A DNA stretch of 64,000 nt. Source: Marinobacter goseongensis (GTDB taxonomy: Bacteria; Pseudomonadota; Gammaproteobacteria; Pseudomonadales; Oleiphilaceae). Positions 41,972-51,184 of this stretch are shown piece by piece. The notes below the pieces were generated by a model, which was not told where the DNA came from, made no database searches, and was given only the letters and a program-made list of their open reading frames with translations. Made by a program: the position numbers and the translations under genes. The stretch spans positions 62,001 through 126,000 of the forward strand of contig NZ_JAKZAI010000009.1 in the NCBI RefSeq assembly GCF_023156235.1. Direction: 5' to 3'. Each line of letters opens with the position of its first letter. Position 1 is the stretch's first letter.

Positions 41972-44002
41972 TTACCGGAAACTCTGCAACAGAGTGTTGA
42001 ACAAATCCTGCGCCACGCTCATCACCTGGGCGGATGCGTTATAGGCGGCCTGGTACTGAATCAGCTTGCCGGCTTCCTCATCGAGATTCACTCCGGAGAC
42101 CGATTCCCGCTGGTTGGTTGATTGCTCCAGCAGGGTGGCTCCGGCGTCGCTGTCGAGCTGGCTCTGTCGGGTTTTCACGCCCACGGCTTCCACCAGCCCG
42201 GCGTAGCCCTCGGTGAAATTCTGAGTACCACCGTTCATGGTGTTGGCGGTCCCCAGGGCCGCCAGGAACTCGGCGTTGCGGTTATCAGAGACACCGTTTT
42301 CATTGAAGTCGATGGAGAAAACGTCGCCTACCGCAGGATTGCCGGAGATCTCGAACTGGAAGCCCTGATACTCGGCGCCATCGCCGGGGTTCTCGCTGAA
42401 CAACTTGTTGGAGATACCGGCCTGATAGGGCTTTTCGTCAATGATTGCGTCGCCGTTGTTATCAAACACGCTGAACACCAGGTTGCCCGCACCGTCGTCG
42501 GCGAAGCGGACTTCCAGCGGGCCGTTGGTCAGCTCGCCTTCCGAACGGAACGACGGCAGCAGCGAATTGGTGAACGGGTTGCGAACGTCCAGCATTTTGC
42601 CCTGATTGATCTTGCCGGTGCCGCTGTTACCCAGATCAGATTCCGCCCGTACCGGGCTGGCAAACGCCAGATCCTCTTCCCGCTCCACTTCCATATTGAT
42701 ATTGGCCGCCGCATTGCGGGTCGGCTGAATCAGATATTTGTCACCGGCATTGAACGTGCCACCCTCGATACGGATATTGAATCCCGGCATCGAGATCTCC
42801 GAATCCACCGGGTCCGGCAGGCGGCCCTGATTGGCAATCTCACCGGTGGCGTTATCGACCAGTTCATAGCTGCGCCCGTCGCCGCTGAATTGCAGGGTCC
42901 AGTTACCGGCTTCGAGCACGCCACTGTCGGTGATTTCAACCGCCAGCTGACCGTTCTGGGGCACCTGGTTGTTGGCATTGGCAATCACCCGCCCCTGCTG
43001 AGCGGCAGCGTTGTTGATGTCGGTGAAGAACCGCCCGCCAAGCTCGCCCTCCAGATCCAGACCAATCTCATGCTGGTGGTTCAGGGCATCCGACAGCGCA
43101 ATGGCAACCCGCCCCAGTTCCTCAAACGCCGGCCGCAGCGCTTCCGACTCGAAGCGGCGCAAACCGCCGAGCTTGCCCCCGTTGATCTGGTTGTCCACCA
43201 TCAGGGTGCGACCACCGTTTCGCAGGGTAAACTCCAGAGACGTCGGGTCCTGAGCGCTCTCACGGGTGCCAAATTCCGCCGCATTACTGCCAACCACCAG
43301 CGACAAACCGTTATTCAGGGACACATTCACCTGGCTGCCTTCGGTCGGCGTCACTTTGATGCCCACCAGTTCAGACAGTTCGCGTAGCGCATCGTCCCGT
43401 TTGTCGAGCAACTCGTTGGGCATCTTGCCCTCTGCGAGCCCGGGCGATTCTGAGATCGCCAGGTTAAGCTCGGCGATGCTCTGCAGCAGCGTGTTGGCGT
43501 CTTTCACGCCCTGCTGCATCTGGGTTTTGACGGACTCGCGCTGCTGGATGAATTCCTGATTCAGCGCCTGGAAACGATTGACCACCTGCTGACCTTCACT
43601 CAACACCAGCTGGCGCTGCGGCAATGAGGCGGGATCTTCAGCGGCGTTTTGCAGGCTGGCAAAGAAGTTGTTCAGGGCGTCACTCAGCCCGGTGGTTTCG
43701 CTGCCCAGCAGGTTGTCCAGACGGCTGAGCTCGGATCGCAGGGTGTCCTGCTCACCGTACAGGGTGGTGTCTTCCCGCAGCTGTTGGGAGAGAAATTCGT
43801 TGGCCAGCCGGCGAATGTTGGTAATGCTCACACCACTGCCAACGCTACCCGCGCCGGTACGCTGACCCGACTGAGTGTCGAACTGCACCTCCTGGCGACT
43901 GTAACCGGGGGTGTTGGCGTTGGTGATGTTATTACCGGTCGTGTTCAATGCTGTCTGGTGGCTAAGGACGCCCGTCAGACCAATGTTAATCAGCCCTGCC
44001 AT
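41972..44002 (-). CDS. flgK: Flagellar hook-associated protein 1 (FlgK)
   Basis: First hook-filament junction protein, 676 residues, close to Pseudomonas FlgK length. N-terminal GLTGVLSHQTALNTTGNNIT and NANTPGYSRQEV form the rod/hook-type motif, and the C-terminal NLDEEAGKLIQYQAAYNASA with AQVMSVAQDLFNTLL completes the coiled core. The central region is variable. The gene is 20 bases from flgL and 7 bases from flgJ. Confidence 0.97.
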   Translation of the reverse strand: MAGLINIGLTGVLSHQTALNTTGNNITNANTPGYSRQEVQFDTQSGQRTGAGSVGSGVSITNIRRLANEFLSQQLREDTTLYGEQDTLRSELSRLDNLLGSETTGLSDALNNFFASLQNAAEDPASLPQRQLVLSEGQQVVNRFQALNQEFIQQRESVKTQMQQGVKDANTLLQSIAELNLAISESPGLAEGKMPNELLDKRDDALRELSELVGIKVTPTEGSQVNVSLNNGLSLVVGSNAAEFGTRESAQDPTSLEFTLRNGGRTLMVDNQINGGKLGGLRRFESEALRPAFEELGRVAIALSDALNHQHEIGLDLEGELGGRFFTDINNAAAQQGRVIANANNQVPQNGQLAVEITDSGVLEAGNWTLQFSGDGRSYELVDNATGEIANQGRLPDPVDSEISMPGFNIRIEGGTFNAGDKYLIQPTRNAAANINMEVEREEDLAFASPVRAESDLGNSGTGKINQGKMLDVRNPFTNSLLPSFRSEGELTNGPLEVRFADDGAGNLVFSVFDNNGDAIIDEKPYQAGISNKLFSENPGDGAEYQGFQFEISGNPAVGDVFSIDFNENGVSDNRNAEFLAALGTANTMNGGTQNFTEGYAGLVEAVGVKTRQSQLDSDAGATLLEQSTNQRESVSGVNLDEEAGKLIQYQAAYNASAQVMSVAQDLFNTLLQSFR

Positions 44003-44008
44003 AATCGC

Positions 44009-45019
44009 TTACTCCTCAGCCTCTGATTCGCCCAGTGACAGGGTCATCAGAGAATCGCCATTCATGATGCGTCGGATCTTGGCACCGTATTCCGGATCGG
44101 TGGCATAGCCGGCATCCTGCAATTTCTGGGCAAACAGCTCGGGCCGGTCGGCACTGGCTAATACATCTCGGTAACGCGGGTTGGATTCCAGGAACGCCAC
44201 GTAGTCGCGGAAGCTCGACTCGTAATCCGGGTACGCCCGGAATGCCGCCCGCTCACTCATGGGCACGCCCTCACGGAACTCGGTGGTGGTAATGTCCACG
44301 GCCTCGCCCTGCCAGCGGTGGTCCGCCTTGATGCCGAACAGGTTATGGCTCGGCTCGCCACTGCCACCTTCAATCATGTGTTTGCCCCACCCGGTCTCGA
44401 GCGCGGCCTGCGCAACCATCAGGCGAGGGCTGATGCCGCTGTCACGGGCAACACGCTGCGCCATCGGCAACAGTGTCTGTACGAATTCTTCCGGGCTGCT
44501 GAAACGCTTGGGTGGCGGCGCGGCGCTATCTGCCACCGGTATGGCCTCGGCAACATCTGCCGCCTTACCCGGGGGCGCCACGCGATTCACTTCCTGCACC
44601 CGTTCCGGTAACCGCTCCGACAGGACCGGCACCGCGCGGTCGTAATCCGCCAGCGTGGCCTTATGCCCGGAGAGCTTGTCGCCCTCCTCATTCATGCCGG
44701 GTATCTGGCGGCTCAGCTGGCGCACCAGTGCTTCCGCCAGGCCGGTGCCTTGCTTCTGCGACAGACTCAGGCTGAGCTGGTTGTCGAACATGTCACGGTA
44801 ATGCTCGGATTCGTTGCTGTTCAGGTAATTGCCCTCGGCGAACACATCGCCCGCCTTACGCATAGACTTCAGCATCTCGCCGAGAAACAGACTCTCAAAC
44901 TGACGGGCCACTTCCTGCAAAGCGGCTTTCTTGTCCGTTCTGGCCTGGTTCTTGAGCTCGTTGAGGCCACTGAAGTCAGTGTAGATACGGGCTTGTTGAA
45001 CGCTGGAATCCTGCATCAC
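44009..45019 (-). CDS. flgJ: Flagellar rod cap and peptidoglycan hydrolase FlgJ
   Basis: A 336-residue two-domain protein. The N-terminal rod-scaffold domain (about 1-110) has FESLFLGEMLKSMRKAGD. A Pro/Ala-rich linker follows, and the C-terminal glucosaminidase domain (about 175-330) has MVAQAALETGWGKHMIEG with the catalytic Glu. It punctures peptidoglycan so that the rod can grow. It lacks an N-terminal signal peptide, as expected for export by the flagellar apparatus. Confidence 0.96.
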   Translation of the reverse strand: MMQDSSVQQARIYTDFSGLNELKNQARTDKKAALQEVARQFESLFLGEMLKSMRKAGDVFAEGNYLNSNESEHYRDMFDNQLSLSLSQKQGTGLAEALVRQLSRQIPGMNEEGDKLSGHKATLADYDRAVPVLSERLPERVQEVNRVAPPGKAADVAEAIPVADSAAPPPKRFSSPEEFVQTLLPMAQRVARDSGISPRLMVAQAALETGWGKHMIEGGSGEPSHNLFGIKADHRWQGEAVDITTTEFREGVPMSERAAFRAYPDYESSFRDYVAFLESNPRYRDVLASADRPELFAQKLQDAGYATDPEYGAKIRRIMNGDSLMTLSLGESEAEE

Positions 45020-45024
45020 GTCAC

Positions 45025-46122
45025 CTAGATCACGATCAGCTCGGCGCGCAGTGCGCCGGCCTGTTTGAGCGCTTCCAGCACCGCCATCACATCACCCGGC
45101 GCGGCGCCTACCTGGTTTACCGCCTGAACGATCTCGTTCAGGGTGACCGCCGGTCCGAACTTGAACATACGGGCGGGATCCTCGGTAATCGCAATCTGGG
45201 TATCAGGCTCGATGACGGTCTCACCACCCGCGAACGGGTTCGGCTGCTCGACCTCCGGGTTTTCCTGAATGGTCACGGTGAGGTTGCCATGGGTCACCGC
45301 CGCCGGGCTGACCTTAACGTTCTGCCCCACCACGATGGTGCCGGTGCGGCTGTTAATCACTACCTTGGCGGCATCTTCCGCCGGGCTCACTTCGATGTTC
45401 TCCAGGATGGACAGAAAACTGACCCGCTGATTCACATCACGCGGCGCCTTGACGGACACCGAGGTGGCATCGTGGGCATAAGCCATGTCCGGACCGAGGA
45501 TATCGTTGATCGCTTCAACCACCCGTCGCGCCGTTGTGAAATCAGCCCGCAGCAGGTTGAAAGTAATGGTATCGCCCTTGCTGAACGGTGAGATCACTTC
45601 CTGTTCGATGGTGGCACCATTGGGAATGCGACCAACGGACGGCACATTCACGGTAATACGGGAACCGTCCTGACCCTGGGCACCGAAACCGCCGACCACT
45701 AGGCTACCCTGGCCGATGGCGTACACCTGGCCGTCGGCGCCCTTCAGCGGGGTCATCAATAAGGTACCACCGCGCAGGCTGTCAGCGTTGCCGATGGAGG
45801 ACACGGTAATGTCCATTTCCTGACCCGGCTTGGCAAAGGGCGGCAAAGTGGCACTGACGGTCACCGCGGCGACATTTTTCAGATTCGGGTTGACCCCCTC
45901 CGGGAGGGTGACGCCAAACTGGTTCATCATGTTGCGGAACGTCTGATTGGTAAACGGCGCCTTGTCACCGGTGCCATCAAGACCCACCACCAGGCCGTAG
46001 CCCACCAGCTGGTTACTGCGAACACCCTTGATGCGCGCCAGATCCTTGAGGCGATCCGCCAGCACTGGCGACGCCACGACGGCCATAGCAAGAACAACAA
46101 CCCAGAACCGGATCATCCTCAT
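45025..46122 (-). CDS. flgI: Flagellar P-ring protein FlgI
   Basis: A 365-residue periplasmic protein with a signal peptide ([20 protein letters not shown]). The mature start [20 protein letters not shown] and [16 protein letters not shown] are highly conserved. The ATG at 46122 overlaps the flgH stop (ATGA) and gives exactly the E. coli length; an upstream GTG would extend it by four residues. It polymerises into the P ring in the peptidoglycan layer. Confidence 0.97.
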   Translation of the reverse strand: MRMIRFWVVVLAMAVVASPVLADRLKDLARIKGVRSNQLVGYGLVVGLDGTGDKAPFTNQTFRNMMNQFGVTLPEGVNPNLKNVAAVTVSATLPPFAKPGQEMDITVSSIGNADSLRGGTLLMTPLKGADGQVYAIGQGSLVVGGFGAQGQDGSRITVNVPSVGRIPNGATIEQEVISPFSKGDTITFNLLRADFTTARRVVEAINDILGPDMAYAHDATSVSVKAPRDVNQRVSFLSILENIEVSPAEDAAKVVINSRTGTIVVGQNVKVSPAAVTHGNLTVTIQENPEVEQPNPFAGGETVIEPDTQIAITEDPARMFKFGPAVTLNEIVQAVNQVGAAPGDVMAVLEALKQAGALRAELIVI

Positions 46123-46820
46123 AACGGCCACCACTCACTGTTGAAGAAGCGGGCCAGCCAGCCCATCTGGTTAGCCTGATCAAAGTCACCGGTGCCGCCG
46201 TAGGCAAAGCGCGCATCCGCAATGCGATTGGATGCCACGGTGTTGTCCGGGGCGATGTCCTGGGGGCGAACCAGACCGCTGAGACGGATGTACTCATCGC
46301 CATTGGTTAGCGAAAGCCACTTCTCGCCGCGAATGTGAAGCACTCCGTTGGGCAGCACCTCGGTAACCGTCACGGTGATGCTGCCGGCGAAGCTATTGCT
46401 CTGGTCGGCTTCGGCCGAGCCTTCGAAATCCCGCTCCTGCTGCAGATCGGTGTTCACGCCCAACCCCGCGTTACCCAGCAATTCCGCCGCCAGTAACGAG
46501 ATGTCCTGATCCTTGGTAATGCTGGTTTCCGCGTTCTTGCTGGCCCGCGTTGACTCCTCGAGGGTCACGGTCAACACATCGCCGACATTTAGCGCGACGG
46601 TGTCACCGTAGAGGTTATAGTTGCGGGAGGTTTGATAGATGGCCCCGGAATGGGGGTCGCGCTGCATCATGGCTTCAGCGCGCACTGGCGAATACGCCGG
46701 GTCGTCCGGCATGGCCCGCGGCCGGCTCATGGCCGTGCATCCCTGCAGCACGATCAGAACCCCTACCAGCGCCAAAACGCTGAGTGGAGTTCCTGGTTTG
46801 GTTATCGCGATGCGTTTCAT
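46119..46820 (-). CDS. flgH: Flagellar L-ring lipoprotein FlgH
   Basis: A 233-residue outer-membrane lipoprotein. The lipobox is [10 protein letters not shown]. The mature protein has [20 protein letters not shown] and later [33 protein letters not shown], both FlgH signatures. It forms the L ring around the rod. It follows flgG by 30 bases. Confidence 0.97.
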   Translation of the reverse strand: MKRIAITKPGTPLSVLALVGVLIVLQGCTAMSRPRAMPDDPAYSPVRAEAMMQRDPHSGAIYQTSRNYNLYGDTVALNVGDVLTVTLEESTRASKNAETSITKDQDISLLAAELLGNAGLGVNTDLQQERDFEGSAEADQSNSFAGSITVTVTEVLPNGVLHIRGEKWLSLTNGDEYIRLSGLVRPQDIAPDNTVASNRIADARFAYGGTGDFDQANQMGWLARFFNSEWWPL

Positions 46821-46850
46821 GTCTTATCCCCTCACCGAGCCGTCAAGCGG

Positions 46851-47639
46851 TTAACCGATGTTGTTCGTAATAAACTGCAGCATCTGGTCGGTGGCCGACA
46901 CCACCTTGGAGTTCATCTCGTAGGCGCGCTGGGTGGTGATCATGCTGACCAACTCCTCAACCACCTCAACGTTGGAAGACTCCACCATGCCCTGTTCAAG
47001 GCTGCCCAGGCCGCCAATACCCGGCTCGCCCTCAGCGGGATCACCACTGGCGTTGGTGGCTTTGTAAAGGTTGTTACCGATGGCCTGAAGCCCTTGCGGA
47101 TTGATGAAATCCACCAGAGTAATCTCGCCCAGGTTCACCGGTGCCGCCTGATCATCCACTACCGCGGACACTGTGCCATCCTTACCGATGGTGATGTTGG
47201 TGGCGCCTTCCGGCACGTTGATGTTGGGCTCCAGCGTGTAACCGTCCGGGTTGACGATGTCGCCATCGGCATTGAGTTGGAACTGGCCATCACGGGTATA
47301 GGCAATCTGTCCATCCGGCAGCAGTATCTGCATGAAGCCCCGGCCATTGACGGCCAGATCCAGCGGTTGCTCGGTCACTTCCAGGTTGCCCTGTGAAAAC
47401 TGCTTTGTGGTGCCCACCACTCGCACACCGGTACCCAGTTGCAGGCCGGAGGGCAGCTCGGAGTTTTCCGTGCTCATACCACCCGGTTGGCGGTTGACCT
47501 GATAAAGCAGATCCTGAAACACCGCCCGATCCCGTTTGAAGCCCGTGGTATTCACGTTGGCCAGGTTATTGGAGATGGTGGTCATCTTGGTATCTTGTGC
47601 GCTCAACCCGGTCTTGCTGACCCAAAGTGCTGGATGCAT
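46851..47639 (-). CDS. flgG: Flagellar distal rod protein FlgG
   Basis: A 262-residue axial protein. The N-terminal rod motif is LWVSKTGLSAQDTKMTTISN with NLANVNTTGFKRDRAVFQDL, and the C-terminal NVEVVEELVSMITTQRAYEM completes the coiled core. LPSGLQLGTGVRVVGTTKQF marks the FlgG-specific region. AAGGAG lies six bases before the ATG. A nested stem-loop precedes it in the gap after flgF. Confidence 0.98.
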   Translation of the reverse strand: MHPALWVSKTGLSAQDTKMTTISNNLANVNTTGFKRDRAVFQDLLYQVNRQPGGMSTENSELPSGLQLGTGVRVVGTTKQFSQGNLEVTEQPLDLAVNGRGFMQILLPDGQIAYTRDGQFQLNADGDIVNPDGYTLEPNINVPEGATNITIGKDGTVSAVVDDQAAPVNLGEITLVDFINPQGLQAIGNNLYKATNASGDPAEGEPGIGGLGSLEQGMVESSNVEVVEELVSMITTQRAYEMNSKVVSATDQMLQFITNNIG

Positions 47640-47657
47640 GGTTTTACTCCTTGCCCT

Positions 47658-47698
47658 GGGGTGAAATCAGGCGGCCATTGTTTGCCGCTTTTTCACCC
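47658..47698 (-). other. Nested stem-loop between flgF and flgG
   Basis: GGGTGAAA (47659-47666) pairs with TTTCACCC (47691-47698), enclosing GCGGC (47671-47675) and GCCGC (47684-47688). In mRNA this sits just upstream of the flgG ribosome binding site without covering it. It has no T tract, so an mRNA-processing or stability role is more likely than termination. Confidence 0.45.
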
Positions 47699-47723
47699 GT
47701 CCGGCGAATGATGCTGTGGTTTA

Positions 47724-48476
47724 TCAAAGGTTCTGCAACAGCCGTGCCGAAGCCTCGGAATTCTCTTTGGCGGTGGTCATTACTTTCACCTGCATCTCGT
47801 ACTGTCGCGACAGCTGCAGGTTGGCAATCATTTCCTCAACGGCGTTGACGTTGGAGCTTTCAAGGAAGCCAGATGCCACCCGCAACGCGGCATCCGGTGG
47901 CTCCGGGCCATCCAGAGCCTGATCCGCTTTACGACGGATGTAGCCGTCTTCACCTTTTTCCAGTGCTGCGGGGGGCGGATTCACCAGTTTCAGCCGATCA
48001 ATCTCCACCAGCTGATCGGGAGGACCGCCCACCGGAATGATGGAAATGGTACCGTCGGAGCCGACTTGAAGGTTATCGAAAGGAGGCAGCGCGACGGGCC
48101 CGCCGTTGCCCATGACCATGTCACCGTTGGCATTTCGCAGCAGGCCGTTCACGTCGACCTGCAGGCTGCCGGAGCGGGTGAAGACTTCCTGGCCCAGCTG
48201 GTTCTGCACCGCCAGCCAGCCATCGCCTTCCACGGCAACGTCCAGCTTGCGGCCGGTTTCCATCAGGGCGCCGGCGGAGAGATCCGTACCCGGGCGCTCG
48301 GTCATGGCGTAGGCACGGGTAGGATGATGTTCGCCAAACACCGGCATGCTGCGGGCCTGGGCAAAATCTTTCTTGAACCCTGTGGTGCTCACGTTAGCCA
48401 GGTTGTTGGCGTGCGCGCGCTGGGCCAGCATGTTCTGCTTGGCGCCAGACATTCCAATATAAAGGGCTTTATCCAT
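47724..48476 (-). CDS. flgF: Flagellar proximal rod protein FlgF
   Basis: A 250-residue rod protein. It begins MDKALYIGMSGAKQNMLAQR, then NLANVSTTGFKKDFAQARSM, and ends NAVEEMIANLQLSRQYEMQ, the FlgF/FlgG core. The ATG at 48476 has AGGAG eight bases upstream; a start 13 codons earlier would lie across that site and the promoter. It is the first gene of the second flg operon behind its own sigma-54 promoter. Confidence 0.97.
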   Translation of the reverse strand: MDKALYIGMSGAKQNMLAQRAHANNLANVSTTGFKKDFAQARSMPVFGEHHPTRAYAMTERPGTDLSAGALMETGRKLDVAVEGDGWLAVQNQLGQEVFTRSGSLQVDVNGLLRNANGDMVMGNGGPVALPPFDNLQVGSDGTISIIPVGGPPDQLVEIDRLKLVNPPPAALEKGEDGYIRRKADQALDGPEPPDAALRVASGFLESSNVNAVEEMIANLQLSRQYEMQVKVMTTAKENSEASARLLQNL

Positions 48477-48481
48477 GGGAA

Positions 48482-48527
48482 AACTCCTGCCGGAATTTTG
48501 ACTGTTTCCAGTCATCCTGCAGGAGTT
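48482..48527 (-). other. Inverted repeat covering the flgF ribosome binding site
   Basis: AACTCCTGC (48482-48490) and GCAGGAGTT (48519-48527) are perfect 9-base inverted arms, with an inner TGACTG/CAGTCA hairpin (48499-48504, 48509-48514). On the minus strand the downstream arm contains AGGAG, the flgF ribosome binding site. The upstream arm is part of the sigma-54 promoter. Confidence 0.6.
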
Positions 48528-48533
48528 GTGCCA
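48519..48533 (-). promoter_or_regulatory. Sigma-54 promoter of flgFGHIJKL
   Basis: Minus-strand TGGCACAACTCCTGC has GG and GC separated by exactly 10 bases, the -24/-12 pattern of RpoN promoters. Transcription would start near 48507, 31 bases before flgF. In P. aeruginosa flgBCDE and flgFGHIJKL are likewise separate RpoN-dependent units. Confidence 0.75.
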
Positions 48534-48550
48534 GATTTATAGTTCAGGGA

Positions 48551-50461
48551 TTAACGCAGGTTGATGATGGTCTGGGTGACCGCATCGGAGGTTTCGATGG
48601 TCTTGGCATTGGCCTGATAGTTCCGCTGGGCAATGATCAGATTCACCAGCTCCGCAGACAGATCCACGTTGGAATCCTCCAGCGAGCTCGCCTTGATGGA
48701 ACCCAGGGTGCCAGTGTCCGGCGCGCCAATGATCGGCTGACCGGACTCGAAGGTTTCCACCCAGGTAGTGTCGCCCACCGGTGTCAGGCCATCAGTATTA
48801 TTGAAGGCTGCCAGCGCCACCTGCCCCAACTCTTTGGACTGCCCGTTGGTGTAACGGGCAAACAGAATGCCCTGATCAGACACGTCCAGACCGGACAAAC
48901 GGCCGGTTGTGAAGCCGTTCTGGTTCTGGTCATTCACCCCGAAGGCACTGCCATATTGGGTGGTATTACCCAGATCCACGACGAAGGCAGACGTGGTCGG
49001 AGGCTCAGGAATCGGGGTCACCACCTCTTCCCCGGCCGCGGGCGGGCCGTCACTGCCGTTGGGCAGCCCGTTGACGTCTTTCGGGATCCAGTCGGTCACC
49101 ACAATCTCGCCGTTGGGATCACCGTTAATCGATTGAAGCGCGCCGTCCTGATTGAAACGGGCGGTGTAGGGCGCTTCATCCGTGCCGGCAACCATCTCGC
49201 CGTCGATCTGCAAGTAAACAGACCACTCACTCTGGCCAACACCGTTACCCGGTGCCGGTTCTTTTACGAAGAACTGGGTAAGCTCGTGGGAGTTGCCCAG
49301 GCTGTCGTAAATCGTGGTGGACGTGGCGTGATTGTAGGTACGCTGGTCCAGCGGATTGAATTCATTGGTGATTCGCGTCTCGCCGCTGTCGTACGCGGTG
49401 GCGAAAGCGTCGGTTCCGCCGGCAGCGGTGGCAATGCCGCTGACATCACGCTCGGTGGTCACAAACAGGTTGCCGCGCTGCGGGTCAACGAAGTCCTGAG
49501 CCCCGGCAGCACCGGTGGTGTACCCCATATCCACGGTAAACCCGCGGCTGTCGGTAATTTCGATGTCGTCACCGGTATCGCTTACCCGCGCGCGCAGTGT
49601 GTTCAATTCCGAATTGTTGATGGCCGCAGCCAACGTGTTCAGATCGGTAATGCCGTCGCTGCCGCGGAAAGTCACGTTATCACTCCCGTTCAGAGAGATC
49701 GTGAGCTCGAAATCCGGGTCTGCCAGATCCGTCTGCAACTGGGTAATGTCAAACTGACCGGACAGATCGAATTGGGTCCGCGCCGAAGCATTTACCCCGC
49801 TCTGCGATCCCAGGAGTTCGGCCACTTCGTTGGCCGGCTCACCGGTCCCTATGGTGATCGGCTGCGACGTCGTGCCATCCGAGTACTGAATCTGGAACAC
49901 GTCGCCATCCAGGTCTGCCACATTGAGCGTTTCACCCAGATCGCGAATACGGTTCTCCAGCACACTCTGCCTGGAGTCCAGATTGAGGTCTGACCGCAGA
50001 TTGGTGGTTCGCCGCGGCGCCAGGTTGTCGGTTTCCACCTGCAGGTCGCCGCGCACCCCGGACAGGTTGCCGTCAGCGTCGGCGGTGAAGCCCTGGACCC
50101 GCATGTTCTGGTTGTTGGTGATAAAACCGTCTTTGTCGATGCCGAACTGACCGGCACGGGAGTAACGGATTTCACCGCCGTTGTTCAGAACAAAGAAGCC
50201 GTCACCATTGATGGCCATGTCCAGGCCGTTGTCGGTAAAGCTGATGTTGCCCTGACCGAAAGACTGTTTGACGTCCTGCACCCGCACGCCGTCACCGATC
50301 GGATTGGTGCCCGAGCTCAGAAAACCGCTGGCGTACAGATCGCCGAACTGCGCCTTGCTGCCTTTAAAGCCGACCGTACTGGCGTTGGCAATGTTGTTAC
50401 CGGTGACGTCCAGATCAACCGACGCCGCCCTCAAACCGCTAAGCCCTGTGTTAAAAGCCAT
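48551..50461 (-). CDS. flgE: Flagellar hook protein FlgE
   Basis: A 636-residue hook subunit. The N-terminal core reads FNTGLSGLRAASVDLDVTGN with NIANASTVGFKGSKAQFGDL. TNPIGDGVRVQDVKQSFGQG follows, and the C-terminal SNVDLSAELVNLIIAQRNYQ with ANAKTIETSDAVTQTIINL closes the coiled core. It is much longer than enteric FlgE (about 400), so the outer domains (roughly 140-520) are enlarged. It is the last gene of flgBCDE. Confidence 0.97.
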   Translation of the reverse strand: MAFNTGLSGLRAASVDLDVTGNNIANASTVGFKGSKAQFGDLYASGFLSSGTNPIGDGVRVQDVKQSFGQGNISFTDNGLDMAINGDGFFVLNNGGEIRYSRAGQFGIDKDGFITNNQNMRVQGFTADADGNLSGVRGDLQVETDNLAPRRTTNLRSDLNLDSRQSVLENRIRDLGETLNVADLDGDVFQIQYSDGTTSQPITIGTGEPANEVAELLGSQSGVNASARTQFDLSGQFDITQLQTDLADPDFELTISLNGSDNVTFRGSDGITDLNTLAAAINNSELNTLRARVSDTGDDIEITDSRGFTVDMGYTTGAAGAQDFVDPQRGNLFVTTERDVSGIATAAGGTDAFATAYDSGETRITNEFNPLDQRTYNHATSTTIYDSLGNSHELTQFFVKEPAPGNGVGQSEWSVYLQIDGEMVAGTDEAPYTARFNQDGALQSINGDPNGEIVVTDWIPKDVNGLPNGSDGPPAAGEEVVTPIPEPPTTSAFVVDLGNTTQYGSAFGVNDQNQNGFTTGRLSGLDVSDQGILFARYTNGQSKELGQVALAAFNNTDGLTPVGDTTWVETFESGQPIIGAPDTGTLGSIKASSLEDSNVDLSAELVNLIIAQRNYQANAKTIETSDAVTQTIINLR

Positions 50462-50488
50462 AATTCACCTCGTGGTTCCGTACCGGTA

Positions 50489-51166
50489 TCAGTTGATTTG
50501 TTCGACGTCCGACAGGGCAATGGAGCCCATACCCGCCAGATTCAGTGTTACCTTGCCACCCTGCCCCAGAGACACGCTGTCCACGTTGGCGCTGATACGG
50601 GTAGCCAGTTGTTCGGTGCCGCTCGGGTAAGAACCCTCTGCCACAATGCGATAGGGCCCGGGCGGCAAGGCGTTGCCGTTGCCGTCTTTGCCATCCCACT
50701 GGAAGGACGCAATACCGGCCTGACTGGCGCCGAGGTCAATCTGACGTATCCGCTCGCCATTCTGGCTTTCGATGGACACGCGCAGCCCCCCGGTCGATGC
50801 AGGCACTTCCACCGTTCCGGTAATCTCGCCCTCGGCACCCAGAATGCCGATTTCAGATGGTGCCAGCACGGTACGGCCCACCATGGCGGAGGCCTGCAAC
50901 GCCTGAGTCGAGCGGAACTGGCTGGCCACGTCGTCTACGCTCTTCGACAGCCCCTGCATTTCCTCGAGCGAGCTGAATTGCGCCAGCTGGGAGATGAATT
51001 CGCCGTTATCCTGGGGCTCAAGCGGATTCTGATTCTTGAGCTGGGCAATCATCAGCTCCATGAACTCATTCTTGCCCAGTTCGTTGCCGCCGGCCGCGGC
51101 GGAATCCTGCTGCACCCGGAACTTGCCCAGTACATCGGCAGCGTCTGTTGCGTTAATTGCGCTCAT
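50489..51166 (-). CDS. flgD: Flagellar hook cap / assembly protein FlgD
   Basis: A 225-residue scaffolding protein for hook growth. GKNEFMELMIAQLKNQNPLE and FISQLAQFSSLEEMQGLSKS are hallmarks. The C-terminal half contains a FlgD Ig-like and a Tudor-like domain, with FQWDGKDGNGNALPPGPYRI typical. It lies between flgC and flgE. Confidence 0.97.
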   Translation of the reverse strand: MSAINATDAADVLGKFRVQQDSAAAGGNELGKNEFMELMIAQLKNQNPLEPQDNGEFISQLAQFSSLEEMQGLSKSVDDVASQFRSTQALQASAMVGRTVLAPSEIGILGAEGEITGTVEVPASTGGLRVSIESQNGERIRQIDLGASQAGIASFQWDGKDGNGNALPPGPYRIVAEGSYPSGTEQLATRISANVDSVSLGQGGKVTLNLAGMGSIALSDVEQIN

Positions 51167-51184
51167 CGGTCAGTCCTCGCCCGT

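Noticed and set aside
42122-43387. A 421-codon plus-strand open frame inside flgK
   Set aside because: Shadow of flgK; no initiation signal, no domain, Arg/His-rich composition.
48956-49993. A 345-codon plus-strand open frame inside flgE
   Set aside because: Shadow of flgE, which has the complete hook protein signature on the other strand.
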